DNA of 64,000 bases, taken from assembly GCA_963760985.1 (NCBI GenBank), contig CAVXFM010000004.1:248001-312000 (forward strand), given 5' to 3'. Under the pieces are notes generated by a model, which had not been told where the DNA came from, searched no databases, and saw nothing but the letters and a program-made list of their open reading frames with translations. The translations under genes and the position numbers were made by a program. This stretch comes from JACRDG01 sp963760985. GTDB lineage: Bacteria > Desulfobacterota > Desulfomonilia > Desulfomonilales > Desulfomonilaceae. This document shows positions 27,862 to 36,829 of this stretch, piece by piece (position 1 is the first letter of the stretch; each line of letters opens with the position of its first letter).

Positions 27862-27965
27862 TTAATACCGATCCGCGATCATGTAAGTGACTTTGGTCTT
27901 CTGGCGGCATGCCTCTGAAGCGCAGTCAGGCCGAGTCGTTCGTAGCGAAAGAGGTGTGCCGCCGG
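27862..27965 (+). repeat. Dispersed palindromic repeat, copy R4
   Basis: Starts TTAATACCGATCCGC, like the ends of R3 and R6. The arms GGCGGCATGCCTCT (27903-27916) and AGAGGTGTGCCGCC (27950-27963) pair over 14 positions, two of them G-U wobbles as RNA. The core reads CTGAAGCGCAGTCAGGCC then TCGTTCGTAGCGAA, a diverged version of the family core. Confidence 0.65.
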
Positions 27966-27989
27966 TGTCGTACCCCTGAGGAAACGCAG

Positions 27990-28126
27990 TGGGAGAAAAG
28001 GTGGCGAGAGGCCCCCTGAACGAAGATTCGAAGGCTTTGCGTCGCTCGAAGGAGACCTCTCGACACCCAAGAAGGATCGAAGTGACAAAACTTTTGGTAA
28101 CCAGTATAGTAGTCGGTTCCCGGGTC
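27990..28126 (+). repeat. Dispersed palindromic repeat, copy R5
   Basis: The arms GGTGGCGAGAGG (28000-28011) and CCTCTCGACACC (28056-28067) pair at 11 of 12 positions. Between them lie CCTGAACGAAGATTCGA and TGCGTCGCTCGAAG. The tail CCCAAGAAGGATC then ACAAAACTTTTGG and CCAGTATA is shared with R1 and R7. Confidence 0.8.
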
Positions 28127-28300
28127 TCGTCCTTTTCACGGTGAAGGCATCGGAGAAGGATTTCAGCCCGGTGTGGGTTGACATTCGGAAGCAGAATGAT
28201 TACCCCCGTATAATAGTGGTGAGGTTTGGATTGAGAACCAATCCATTTTTACGGTGTCACACAGGAGAAGACAAAAACCCAAGATTGTGGAGAACGCACT

Positions 28301-29155
28301 ATGAACTATCCGGCAATAGCGACCCAATTGGAAGGCTTTTTGGCTCAGGTGAGAGCGATCAAGCCTTTGACACCTGAGCAGGAGTACGAATATGCCGTGA
28401 AATATCAAGCGAACGGCGACGTGGAGTCCGCTCACAAGCTGGTGGTGTCTCACCTGCCTTTTGTGGTCAAAATTGCTTTCCAGTATCGTCACTACATGAT
28501 TCCCGTCCAGGATCTGATCCAGGAGGGAGCGATTGGTTTAATGAAGGCAGTAAAGCGATTCGATCCTTACAAGGGATACCGCCTGGTTTCCTTTGCGGTC
28601 TGGTGGATAAAGGCCTATATCAAGAATTTTATCCTTCGGTCCTGGAATATGGTGAGGCTCGGGACCACCCAGGCACAGAGGAAACTGTTCTTCCGCATGG
28701 GGAGCGTGGGAGAGCATTTGGACGAAGAAACGCAACAGGCGCGTATCGACGACCTTGCCGCAGAACTCAAGGTGAAGGCGGACGACGTCATTGAAATGGA
28801 AGCGCGTGTCAAGGCCAGAGAGTGGTCGCTCAACCAGTCGGTCGGAGATGATACCGACCTTACCGGTCTGGATATGCTCGAAGACGAATCGCCCAATCAG
28901 GAGCAGCGCCTCATGGCGAAGGAAACCGAAACCGCCCTTGCCACGTCAACGGAGAGGGCGTTGCAGAAGCTCGATCCTCGAGAGCGCTTCATCGTAACCA
29001 AACGCTTCATGGAAGATGACCCGTGGACGCTTCAGAAACTGGGCGAGCACTTCGGCACGAGCCGTGAGCGCGTCCGGCAGATTGAGAAAAGAGCTCTGAA
29101 CAAATTGAAAAGCGAGTTTTCTCCCCAGTTGCTGGAAAGCGCGTTGCCCGCGTAG
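28301..29155 (+). CDS. rpoH: RNA polymerase heat-shock sigma factor RpoH (sigma-32)
   Basis: 284 residues, the usual RpoH length. Region 2 is complete (DLIQEGAIGLMKAVKRFDPYKG, VSFAVWWIKAYIKNFIL). The RpoH box follows (QRKLFFRMG), which distinguishes it from RpoD. Region 4 ends with the helix-turn-helix TLQKLGEHFGTSRERVRQIEKRAL. It should direct transcription of chaperone and protease genes. Typical RpoH leaders fold to sense temperature; here the gene start is immediately preceded by repeat copy R5 and about 170 further bases, which could matter for regulation. Confidence 0.93.
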   Translation: MNYPAIATQLEGFLAQVRAIKPLTPEQEYEYAVKYQANGDVESAHKLVVSHLPFVVKIAFQYRHYMIPVQDLIQEGAIGLMKAVKRFDPYKGYRLVSFAVWWIKAYIKNFILRSWNMVRLGTTQAQRKLFFRMGSVGEHLDEETQQARIDDLAAELKVKADDVIEMEARVKAREWSLNQSVGDDTDLTGLDMLEDESPNQEQRLMAKETETALATSTERALQKLDPRERFIVTKRFMEDDPWTLQKLGEHFGTSRERVRQIEKRALNKLKSEFSPQLLESALPA

Positions 29156-29180
29156 AGGGGAACGACGTATGAAGAGAGAG

Positions 29181-29231
29181 ATACTGAACGGCGATTGACA
29201 ATGGCGATCATTCTCAAGAGCCGTTCAGTAT
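29181..29231 (+). terminator. Inverted repeat after rpoH, possible terminator
   Basis: ATACTGAACGGC (29181-29192) and GCCGTTCAGTAT (29220-29231) are exact complements around 27 bases, 26 bases past the rpoH stop. No T-run follows, so termination, if any, may be factor-dependent. The CTGAACG in the arm is also the first word of the dispersed repeat core. Confidence 0.5.
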
Positions 29232-29420
29232 GAAGCTACCAAAAGGGTGCGTCATACCGATAAATGCCCGAAGAAACCTGGTCGTGGCTACGCTGCAGGG
29301 TCGTTCTCTCTTTGAAGGCGATGCGCGCAATATGTAGCGATGTTCACACCGACTCCCGCTGCATCGCGGGCCCATGAAACCTCGATACCGTACTTCGCCT
29401 ACGAATCCGAACGATCAGCA

Positions 29421-29449
29421 TTGACATCTTGAGCCTGCAGGATTATCAC
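29421..29449 (+). promoter_or_regulatory. Sigma-70-like promoter abutting a start codon
   Basis: TTGACA (29421-29426), 17 bp, TATCAC (29444-29449). Transcription would begin at about 29456-29458, that is, at the ATG of the next gene. Confidence 0.5.
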
Positions 29450-29457
29450 CGTCACCT

Positions 29458-30903
29458 ATGAGCTTGCTCGGAACACTGTTTGAGAAGAATTGCTACACAT
29501 GTGCTCAAGCCCTGGTCGTCGCGGTGCTCATGTTTTTTGTGCTCGCGGGCTTTAGCGCCATGCCATTGGCCCTGGCGAGCGATTTGAAAGTGGTACCCGA
29601 TGCATCGCTGGCTGATTGTGCGCGCGGCACCACAGAAAAGCCGGAGTCGCCTGTCCCGTCGCGTAAAGAAGACGGAGCAGACACCACTCTGGAACGGCAG
29701 AAACAAGCCGCTTGTTCGCTGCTGAACCCGTCTCTCGAGGACGAAGAGCGCCGCATGGCCGAGGTGATCCACCCCATGGACCGTGAATCCGCGGGTTTGT
29801 GGCTGTCGTCATTCATCTCGGAAAAACCCCTCAACTGCCCGCTGAAAGAGCAAGGCGCCTGGATCCAGAGCATACTGGATGGGGTAGAGAGAAATAAGCT
29901 CCCCATGTGCAGAGAGATTGTGGGGCTTGTGGCGACGCTGATCTCCATTGAATCGAGCTTTCGCGTGGATCCTCTTGCGGTGGATGCGTCCCGGGGAGAG
30001 AAGTTGTCTCGCCTGCTCGAACGCACGGAATACGAGTTTCTGGAGAAGTATGGACCGCTAATTCAGATGCCCGGCGTGCATCAGGTGTACCTATCGTACA
30101 GAGAGAAATACTATCCCAAGCTAAGCGCGTGCAAGACCGAGGGGGAAGTCGATGTGTTGGCGAGAAAGATTGCCGAAGACCTGAAGCGTGACGCCAGCGC
30201 CCTCCCCGGGCTCATTCAAAGGGTGATCAATAGGGAACTGGACAAGCTTGTGTACGTGGTGCGGACCAAGGGGTCCATGCAACTCAACTTCAACCGGGCC
30301 AAGGAGGTAATGAAGGAACGGGGTGAGCGATTCACGGACACTGACCTCGTCGAGTACATGTACACCCGGCACGGGGGCATTGATGTAGGCATAGCGGCCC
30401 TAAGACCCTTGTTCGTGCAGTACGCCGCGTGCTACGGAAAACCGGACGATATGTCGTGGCTGTTTTTCGTGGGAATGGATTACCATTACGGACTGTTCTC
30501 GAGCAGAAATATGATGGAACAGATCCGTATCCGCGACCTGTCCGGACACAAGATCCCGATTGACGGCGACTTTCTCCATTATGATGACAAAGGGCGACCG
30601 GCAAATCGGGAATCAGAGACGCTCAAGGCTACGGAGGCCATTTTCCCGAGCTTGCCCCGCTCGACGATCCTCAATGCCTTTCTCCTGGAGAAGGACCGGC
30701 AATACATCTATTCCGACCTGCACCAGGCCATTATGGCCGCGCATCGGGATCGTTTCGGAGAGACCCCTTTCGCGGTGATCGGCGATCTGTGGATGGGGCA
30801 TAACGCGCAACTCAAACATGGGGCCACTTGGAAAACCCGATCTTACCTGCACAAGCTCGACCGATATCTCAACTCCCTGCCCTGGGACCGCGCCACCCCG
30901 TAG
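29458..30903 (+). CDS. Exported DUF1615-like protein
   Basis: 481 residues. The N-terminus has a signal peptide (VVAVLMFFVLAGFSAMPLALA). The mature part contains GLVATLISIESSFRVDPLAVD, reminiscent of the Glu-Ser motif of lytic transglycosylases, and a long conserved-looking C-terminal region (DMSWLFFVGMDYHYGLFSSRN, ILNAFLLEKDRQYIYSDL). This combination fits the DUF1615 family of periplasmic or lipoprotein-type proteins of unknown role; I am only moderately sure. There is no ribosome-binding site at the ATG at 29458, and the promoter sits directly on it, so the mRNA could be leaderless or the true start internal. Confidence 0.65.
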   Translation: MSLLGTLFEKNCYTCAQALVVAVLMFFVLAGFSAMPLALASDLKVVPDASLADCARGTTEKPESPVPSRKEDGADTTLERQKQAACSLLNPSLEDEERRMAEVIHPMDRESAGLWLSSFISEKPLNCPLKEQGAWIQSILDGVERNKLPMCREIVGLVATLISIESSFRVDPLAVDASRGEKLSRLLERTEYEFLEKYGPLIQMPGVHQVYLSYREKYYPKLSACKTEGEVDVLARKIAEDLKRDASALPGLIQRVINRELDKLVYVVRTKGSMQLNFNRAKEVMKERGERFTDTDLVEYMYTRHGGIDVGIAALRPLFVQYAACYGKPDDMSWLFFVGMDYHYGLFSSRNMMEQIRIRDLSGHKIPIDGDFLHYDDKGRPANRESETLKATEAIFPSLPRSTILNAFLLEKDRQYIYSDLHQAIMAAHRDRFGETPFAVIGDLWMGHNAQLKHGATWKTRSYLHKLDRYLNSLPWDRATP

Positions 30904-30920
30904 CAAATGAATAGTAAATG

Positions 30921-30934
30921 AGTGCAGCTGCACT
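30921..30934. promoter_or_regulatory. Perfect 14-bp palindrome, candidate operator
   Basis: AGTGCAGCTGCACT ends 6 bp before the -35 hexamer of the following promoter. Perfect dyads in this position often bind a dimeric regulator. Confidence 0.45.
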
Positions 30935-30940
30935 ACCGAG

Positions 30941-30969
30941 TTGAAATTCCCAAACAGATAGGATATAGG
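30941..30969 (+). promoter_or_regulatory. Sigma-70-type promoter of the nitroreductase gene
   Basis: TTGAAA (30941-30946), 17 bp, TATAGG (30964-30969). The expected start site near 30976 leaves a 27-base leader with AAGGAG before the ATG at 31003. Confidence 0.6.
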
Positions 30970-31002
30970 TCTGTCCGCGTGTAGCCAACCAAGGAGTTAC
31001 GC

Positions 31003-31695
31003 ATGAAAGGTCTCGCTCTCCCCGCGTTGTGTCTTTGCGTGGTTTCGTTCTGCGCTGTTCCTTCGTTGCCATGCTCGGCAGCCGATGCGGTAACGCTTCC
31101 CAAGCCGAGCTTCACGGGAAAGCTCCCGGTGGAAAAGGCAATGCTTCAAAAGAAGTCCGTAAGGGAGTTCGCAAACAAGCCTCTCAGTTTGGCCGAGGTC
31201 TCTCAGATCCTCTGGGCGGCCAATGGAAATCTTGCAGTGGATGCGGTGTCCAGCGCGACCACCAAGGTGATCCCCTCAGCCGGAGGGCTTTATCCCCTTG
31301 AGGTTTTTGTGGTTGCCGGTAAAGGCACGGTAACGGGGCTCAGTGAAGGGGTCTATCAATACAACCCGTCCGCGAATACGCTCCAAACTCTCGGCCAAGG
31401 CGACAACAGAGCAGTGCTCGCCAGCGCATGCTTGTCGCAGTTGTGGATGGCCCGCGCACCCATCATCGTGATAATAGGAGGCGTGTTCGCGCGAACCACC
31501 GCAAAATATGGGGACCAGGGAATTCGATACGTCTTTATGGAAGCGGGGAACTCCAATCGAAACATATACCTTCAAGCCGAGTCTCTGGGCCTGAAGGTGG
31601 CCACCGTGGGAGCGTTTCAGTCAGCGCAGGTCTCAGCGGCTGCGAAATTGCCGACTGGAGTAACCCCTCTCCTGGTGATGCCCGTAGGAAAATAG
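31003..31695 (+). CDS. Exported SagB-type nitroreductase-family flavoprotein
   Basis: 230 residues. A Sec signal (ALPALCLCVVSFCAVPSLPCSA) precedes a nitroreductase fold. FMN-binding regions are KKSVREFANKPLSLAEVSQILWAAN, PSAGGLYPLEVFVVA and FMEAGNSNRNIYLQAESLGL. The SAGGLYPLE motif is that of SagB-type dehydrogenases. A Cys near the signal cleavage site (PCSA) could make it a lipoprotein. SagB-type enzymes are FMN oxidoreductases; stand-alone exported ones of this size are common in anaerobes with unassigned substrates. It has its own promoter and palindromic operator-like site. Confidence 0.85.
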   Translation: MKGLALPALCLCVVSFCAVPSLPCSAADAVTLPKPSFTGKLPVEKAMLQKKSVREFANKPLSLAEVSQILWAANGNLAVDAVSSATTKVIPSAGGLYPLEVFVVAGKGTVTGLSEGVYQYNPSANTLQTLGQGDNRAVLASACLSQLWMARAPIIVIIGGVFARTTAKYGDQGIRYVFMEAGNSNRNIYLQAESLGLKVATVGAFQSAQVSAAAKLPTGVTPLLVMPVGK

Positions 31696-31847
31696 CAGAG
31701 GGGTCGTAGAAAAACGAACGGCTCGTTTTGAGGAATGCCACGCAAGGCACGCAGTGCAGCGGCTAAAGAAATGCGAAAACGGGAACAGCAGTTCACGGCA
31801 GGATTGCGGTAATAGGCCATCGATCAGGTGGGGGACCGTCTTTGTCC

Positions 31848-31876
31848 TTGACATAACGAGGGACTAGCGATAACCT
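31848..31876 (+). promoter_or_regulatory. Sigma-70-type promoter of hppA
   Basis: TTGACA (31848-31853), 17 bp, TAACCT (31871-31876), about 60 bases before the hppA ATG, which has AAGGAGG upstream. Confidence 0.55.
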
Positions 31877-31936
31877 GCCGCGATAAAATCTTGCTTTCCC
31901 TGTGTAATATATTTGACGAAGCCAAGGAGGTAACGG

Positions 31937-34028
31937 ATGGACTGGGTTGTTTATGTGGCCCTGATATGTGGGGCTCTGGGCGTTGCGTACAGCCTGATCA
32001 CCGCAGGCTGGGTCTTCAAACAGGACGCTGGAAATGCGCGGATGCAGGAGATTTCCGGCTATGTGGCAGAGGGCGCCATGGCGTACCTCACCCGCCAGTA
32101 CAAAGTCGTGGCCATTATTGCGGTTATCCTATTCATCGTGCTATGGGGCACATTAGGACCCATGCCTGCGATCGGATTCGTGGTCGGTTTGGTGGGTTCC
32201 GGTCTTGCGGGCTTCCTGGGGATGAAAGTCTCCGTGAATGCCAACGTGCGCGTTGCGGCAGCAGCGAGCAAGAGCCTGGCGGACGCAATGGAAGTTGCGT
32301 TCAAGGGCGGGTCCGTCACTGGCATCGTGGTTACCGGCTTGGCGCTTCTGGGCGTGGCCGGCTTCTACCTTCTGGCCAGATCGGTACAACCCTGATCCCC
32401 ACAAGCTCTTCAGCGCTTTGGTCGGCTTGGGCTTTGGAAGTTCCTTGATGAGCGTCTTTGCTCGTGTGGGCGGCGGTATCTATACCAAGGCCGCGGACGT
32501 GGGTGCCGACCTCGTGGGTAAAGTGGAAGCCGATCTTCCCGAAGACGATCCCCGCAACGCGGGTGTCATCGCTGACAACGTGGGCGACAACGTGGGTGAC
32601 TGCGCGGGTATGGCCGCGGACTTGTATGAGACGTACACCGTCACCATCGTAGCAGCCATGCTTCTCGGCAGCACCATTTATGGTGGAGTCGACAAACCCG
32701 CATTCTTCATGCCGTTGTTCATCGGCGGTATGGCGATTATCGCGTCCATTATCGGGACCTTCTTCGTAAGACTGAACCGGAGTACTCCCGAGAAGGACCT
32801 CTACATCATGGGGTCTTTGTACAAGGGCTTGGCCGTCGCGGGTATCCTCGCTGCCATCGGCTTCTACTTTGTAGCTCAGAAGCTTCCGCTCGGCGCTGCC
32901 AAGATGGGTGCGTTTCAAATTCCCGCTGCCAACGTGTTCTACATGGCCGTCTTGGGCTTGGTGCTCACAGGCCTGATCGTGGTGATTACTGAATACTTTA
33001 CCGGCATGTACGGCCCGGTGAAGTATGTGGCTCAGGCCAGCACCACCGGCCACGGCACCAACATCATCGCGGGTCTGGCCATCAGCATGATCTCCACTGT
33101 GGCGCCGGTTATCGTGCTCGGCGTCGCGATCATGATCGGATATGCCCTGGGAGGCGGTTTCACGGGTAGCCCCGGAACCGGTCTCTATGGCATCGCGGTG
33201 ACGGTCGTCTCCATGCTCTCCATGACGGGAATGGTCGTCGCGATCGACTCGTACGGCCCCATTACCGACAACGCGGGTGGAATCGCGGAAATGGCGGACC
33301 TTCCTGAAGAAGTTCGCAACAGAACCGACCCGCTGGATGCAGTGGGCAACACCACCAAGGCGGTCACCAAGGGTTATGCCATCGGCTCAGCAGCTTTGGC
33401 GGCTCTGGTTCTTTTCGCAGAGTATACCCGAGCTATCGAGGAATTGTCCGGCCACGCGATGGCCTTTGATCTTTCCAATCCCAAGATTATCGTGGGTCTG
33501 CTCATCGGCGGAATCGTTCCTTACTTCTTTGCAGCCTTGTGTATGTTGGCTGTGGGAAAGGCTGCGGGCTCGATCGTTGACGAGGTTCGCCGTCAGTTCA
33601 ATGAGATTCCCGGCCTCAAAGAGGGTCTGCCCGGCGTAAAGGCCGAATACGGCAAGTGCGTGGACCTGGTTACCGCAGCTGCACAGAGAGAAATGGTCAT
33701 CCCGTCCCTACTGCCGGTGGTCATACCTTTCGCAGTGGCATTCTGCCCGGGTCTGGGTAAAGAAGCTCTGGGCGGCACGCTCATCGGAAGCATCGTGGTC
33801 GGTCTGTTCCTGGCAATTGCCATGACCACGGGTGGTGCGACCTGGGACAACGCGAAGAAGTACATTGAAGACGGCCATCACGGTGGCAAGGGAAGCGATG
33901 CCCACAAGGCGGCAGTTACCGGCGACACCGTAGGTGACCCGTACAAAGACACCGCTGGCCCGGCTCTTAACCCGGTCATCAAGGTGGTCAACATGGTTGC
34001 CCTCTTGTTGGTGCCTTTTATCGTGTAA
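31937..34028 (+). CDS. hppA: Membrane-bound proton-pumping pyrophosphatase, predicted K+-independent (one frameshift)
   Basis: Hydrolyses pyrophosphate and pumps ions across the inner membrane through about 16 helices. Signature regions are GGGIYTKAADVGADLVGKVE, DDPRNAGVIADNVGDNVGD and the C-terminal GDTVGDPYKDTAGPALN. In the motif GNTTKAVTKGYAIGS the two residues that set potassium dependence are Lys and Thr, the K+-independent H+-pump pattern (family knowledge). The frame changes near 32383; removing one G from TCGGTACAAC restores LARSYNPDPHKLFSALVG. The repaired length is about 696 residues. The enzyme would recover energy from pyrophosphate made by acyl-CoA ligases or sulfate activation. 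Confidence 0.93.
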
Positions 34029-34080
34029 TTCGTGTGCATAGGCAGGCCGGGATCGTCCGGCCCCCTGTGCTCGGAACCGA

Positions 34081-34122
34081 CAAAGCCCTGCACGACGAAA
34101 GTGGTGTGGGGCTTTGCTTTTC
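34081..34122 (+). terminator. Intrinsic terminator of hppA
   Basis: CAAAGCCC and GGGCTTTG pair around 20 bases and are followed by CTTTTCT, about 53 bases past the stop codon. Confidence 0.75.
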
Positions 34123-34135
34123 TGGCGGCCGCGAG

Positions 34136-34277
34136 GTACCCCGATTCGCGTTCAGACGCGTAAAATCGTAGGGCTGGGAATCTCCTGAACGAGGTGATGA
34201 GACGGCTCTGCGTCGTCCGTAGCTATGGGGATCTGCAGCCTGCGTCAGATTGTACGGGAAAAAGGCGAATCGGTATA
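34136..34277 (+). repeat. Dispersed palindromic repeat, copy R6, MITE-like
   Basis: The ends CCGATTCGC (34141-34149) and GCGAATCGG (34265-34273) are exact inverted repeats. The inner arms pair as GGCTG...ATC with GAT...CAGCC. The core is CTCCTGAACGAGGTGATG then CTCTGCGTCGTCCGTAGC. It aligns end to end with R3 on the opposite strand. Confidence 0.8.
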
Positions 34278-34394
34278 AGACCGCCAGAGGCACCCTGGCG
34301 CTCATCGGACATGACTTATGGCAACCGAGGTAACGTGGCCATGATTTATAGCAGTTGTTAAAAGTTCTGACCGGATGGCGGGAGCTTTTTGAAG

Positions 34395-34512
34395 ACGGCG
34401 GGGGGTCCTCTGAACGAAGATTCGACGGCTCTGCGTCGCTCGCAGTGAAGCGGGACCCTCCGACGCCAAAGAAGAGTCTAAAAGACAAAACCTTTGGCAA
34501 TCAGTATAAAAC
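34395..34512 (+). repeat. Dispersed palindromic repeat, copy R7
   Basis: The arms GGGTCC (34403-34408) and GGACCC (34453-34458), with GGCG/CGCC outside, pair. The core is CTGAACGAAGATTCGACGG then CTGCGTCGCTCGCAGTG. The tail AAGAAGAGTC, ACAAAACCTTTGGCA and CAGTATAA matches R1 and R5. Confidence 0.8.
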
Positions 34513-34804
34513 CGAGTCACCTCAGAACCGGGTCTCCTTCATGAAGATTTAACGGTTCTCCACCGCTCGGAATGAGAAGGCTTCCTGCCTTTCCCGCAGA
34601 ACATCGTTGCGGACCCGCACCAGTCTAGCCGGGAGATCAGGACTTGGGGGGTCCTATATGAATCCTCGACAATACCGTGCCGGGACGACCGGCCGATTTC
34701 AGACGAAATCTTTTTTATCTCCGAGAGGCGGAAGTTGAAGGGCCTGGATCGAAGCTTTCGCTGGCATGATCGCATGGCAGTCCCCGCGAGGTAGCCACTC
34801 CGTG

Positions 34805-36335
34805 TCAAGGAACCAGATCGTACGCGAACACGATGCTGCGCGGACGAGTAAGCGCGGGAAAAGAACTGGGTTGAACAAGGATGAGAGCGAGAGAGCGAAC
34901 CCCTTGGTTCTTGAAGTCCTGGATCGTGAAATCGGAAATGATTCCTCTACTTGCGATGGTTTTCCATTTTTGCACAAGGCTGGCTCCATCCCACACAAGC
35001 GCGTGTATCGCGCACGTGTCTCCGCTCTGTTTAATGAGCAGAAGCTCGTTCTGGGCTCCGTCCGACGTGTCTGCAATCATGAGCTTGCCAGGATAGAAAA
35101 CGCTCCTGCTGCCAGTACCCAGCGGCCCCAGTGTGCCGCGGTCCAGGCCGTAAATACGGTCCGTAACCTGGTAAAGGAGGCGATTGTCCCGGTCGAACAC
35201 CATGAGCCGCTGGTCCTGATTCAGGATGATTCTGAGAAATTCCTTGTGTGGGCCCAACTCACCAGCCACATAGCTCAGCAGGAGTGTACCCTGAGGCAGC
35301 TTCAGGGTCCCGTCAGGGTACTAATTGACCGTCTCGAGTCGCAAAACGTACCATTTCTCCGCTGAACATGTCCTTCACGTCGGTACGCTGTCCGACGATA
35401 ATCTTCCGTTTGAGGTCTTCCGGTTCTCGTATGGCACGGATGATGGTGTGGGGGAGCGTTTGGAGGACCTTGAATTCCCTGTGGCTGTACTTGATGATGA
35501 GAGATCCTATTCCTTTCGGCGTCATGGTGCATAGGATCAGTTCGTCGATACCGTCGCCGTCCACATCGGCTATTTCTGCCGCCAAGAACCTCGCGGGCGC
35601 CTTTGAAAACTGCGTAAGAGGCTTCAGTCCGTCGTTCTCAAACCGACTGATGCTCACACCTCCGTCTTCCAAGAGCACCACTTCATTTTTCCCGTTACCT
35701 AGCAGGTCTCCGATGGCCAGAGCCCACAATTCGGTACCGATCGCGGGGCTTCTCCATGGGCCCGAGTTTTGCGGCAGATCATGCCGAAACGGCAGCCGAA
35801 GGGGTTGATCGGTGCTGGCGGTCGATAAGGGGTCGGCTTTGTAGAACGTGGGAAGTGCTCCGCCATAGAGCCGTTTCCCCACCGCAGCCACGAACAGCTC
35901 TAGGACCGCAGGGAGTCCGTGAATGTTGCCCACCTTCAGCTCGGTGGCAACCGCTTTGCGCTGCGTGCGGAGATCCCACATGACGGCTCTCATTCGGAAG
36001 GTGCCGCCCGACTCAGAAAGGAAGCCATAGAGAGCTAGATCAGCTCCCGCTTGGGCTGCCATTGCCCTGGCCTCTTCATCATCCTGCGGCCACGGTTTTC
36101 CTTTGAGCACCTCATCCACGACTTGTCGCGTGGTGATCGTGTACTTGTCCTTCAGCGCGTCCACGGCAGATCGCAAGCGTTTGTTGACATGATCCGAGAA
36201 CGCGCGCAAGTCTTCCTGATGTTTTCCCGGGCCGATCTGAAAGGGAAAGATGAGGACTTTCTCCGGCTGCCCTGCGAACGGCGCATCAAAGGCACCCCAG
36301 AGCACAACCAGTGTCAGCCCTATTACGAGCCTCAT
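34805..36335 (-). CDS. Exported CsgG-like/FG-GAP repeat protein (one frameshift)
   Basis: I start at the ATG at 36335, which begins a good signal peptide (RLVIGLTLVVLWGAFDAPFAG); the frame is open up to 36407. Residues about 25-165 (KVLIFPFQIGPG, LAFSDHVNKRL-type helix, QAGADLALYGFL) look like the CsgG/TolB-N-type domain that opens many lipoproteins. The C-terminal half has FG-GAP or VCBS-like blades (LAIGDLLGNGKNEVVLLED, AAEIADVDGDGIDELILC), calcium-binding propeller motifs. The frame changes near 35323; removing one C joins QLVP to DGTLKLPQGTLLLSYVAGE. About 510 residues after repair. It is likely a periplasmic or surface protein of unknown role. Confidence 0.72.
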
Positions 36336-36829
36336 CTGGTAAGAGCCGCTTCCTCTAGCACCAAGAATCATGCGATCGCCTTGGACAACAAACCTTTGCT
36401 TGAACATGAAAAACAGTCGTACTTCTCAACGCAGTGGCCGGAGGCCTCACCGGGTAGTGCGTACGCGAGGTGGCACGGCATCCGGGCACAATTTCATGCT
36501 CGCTTTCGAGTCAAGGGTCATAACTCCTCTCCAAAAAAAAACCAACTGACATCTGCAGTTGGCGTAGGAGGAAAAGATTCTTAGTCTTGCCCTTTCTCTT
36601 AGCAATTGCCATGCCAACTTGCCACACAAAAGACTTCGGACATGAAGTTGTGATATATCATAGCGTTAGAGGACGTCGAGGCTTTCGGTCATCCGCCGCC
36701 CTACCCACTCGTGCCTGCCTCGTGTGTCACAATTTTTGGACATCTGAATCCAGGTGTTTGCATCGTGCTGAAATATTGGAAGAAGTTCGCGTCAAAAAAA
36801 CCGGCGCGAGCCTGCCGAATTTTTGAACA
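36336..36829. other. Intergenic region with a minus-strand terminator
   Basis: No gene supported. On the minus strand a GC-rich weak hairpin followed by TTTTTTT (36795-36818) sits just after the metallohydrolase stop, and the strong terminator at 36530-36561 lies 270 bases further on. Confidence 0.45.
36530..36561 (-). terminator. Strong intrinsic terminator, minus strand
   Basis: On the minus strand CCAACTG and CAGTTGG pair around 7 bases and are followed by nine T. It would stop transcription coming from the metallohydrolase gene before it reaches the CsgG-like gene. Confidence 0.8.

Larger units (their letters stand above)
27733..28300. other. Intergenic region with two tandem repeat copies and the rpoH promoter area
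   Basis: Holds repeat copies R4 and R5 in the same orientation. TATAAT at 28209-28214 follows a run of C and may be the -10 of rpoH, but the only TTGACA (28178-28183) is 25 bp away, too far for a standard promoter. Confidence 0.5.
29156..29457. other. Intergenic region after rpoH
   Basis: Contains a 12-bp inverted repeat close to the rpoH stop and a promoter next to the following gene, both listed separately. No gene seen. Confidence 0.5.
34029..34804. other. Intergenic region with the hppA terminator and two repeat copies
   Basis: Holds the terminator (34081-34122), R6 and R7. The remaining stretch (34520-34804) shows nothing I can assign. Confidence 0.5.

Noticed and set aside
28178..28214. 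TTGACA and TATAAT as an rpoH promoter
   Set aside because: The 25-bp spacing is too long for a sigma-70 promoter; at most the TATAAT is a -10 element.
27879..34500. Short minus-strand frames sharing the peptide SDAEPSNLRS (also at 55.6 kb, and a variant near 2.8 kb)
   Set aside because: The shared peptide comes from translating the dispersed repeat; starts and lengths differ and no ribosome-binding sites exist. Useful only as a pointer to the repeat.
34766..35365. 199-codon plus-strand frame at 34.8 kb
   Set aside because: Antisense to the CsgG/FG-GAP-like gene, whose frame is continuous after a one-base repair.
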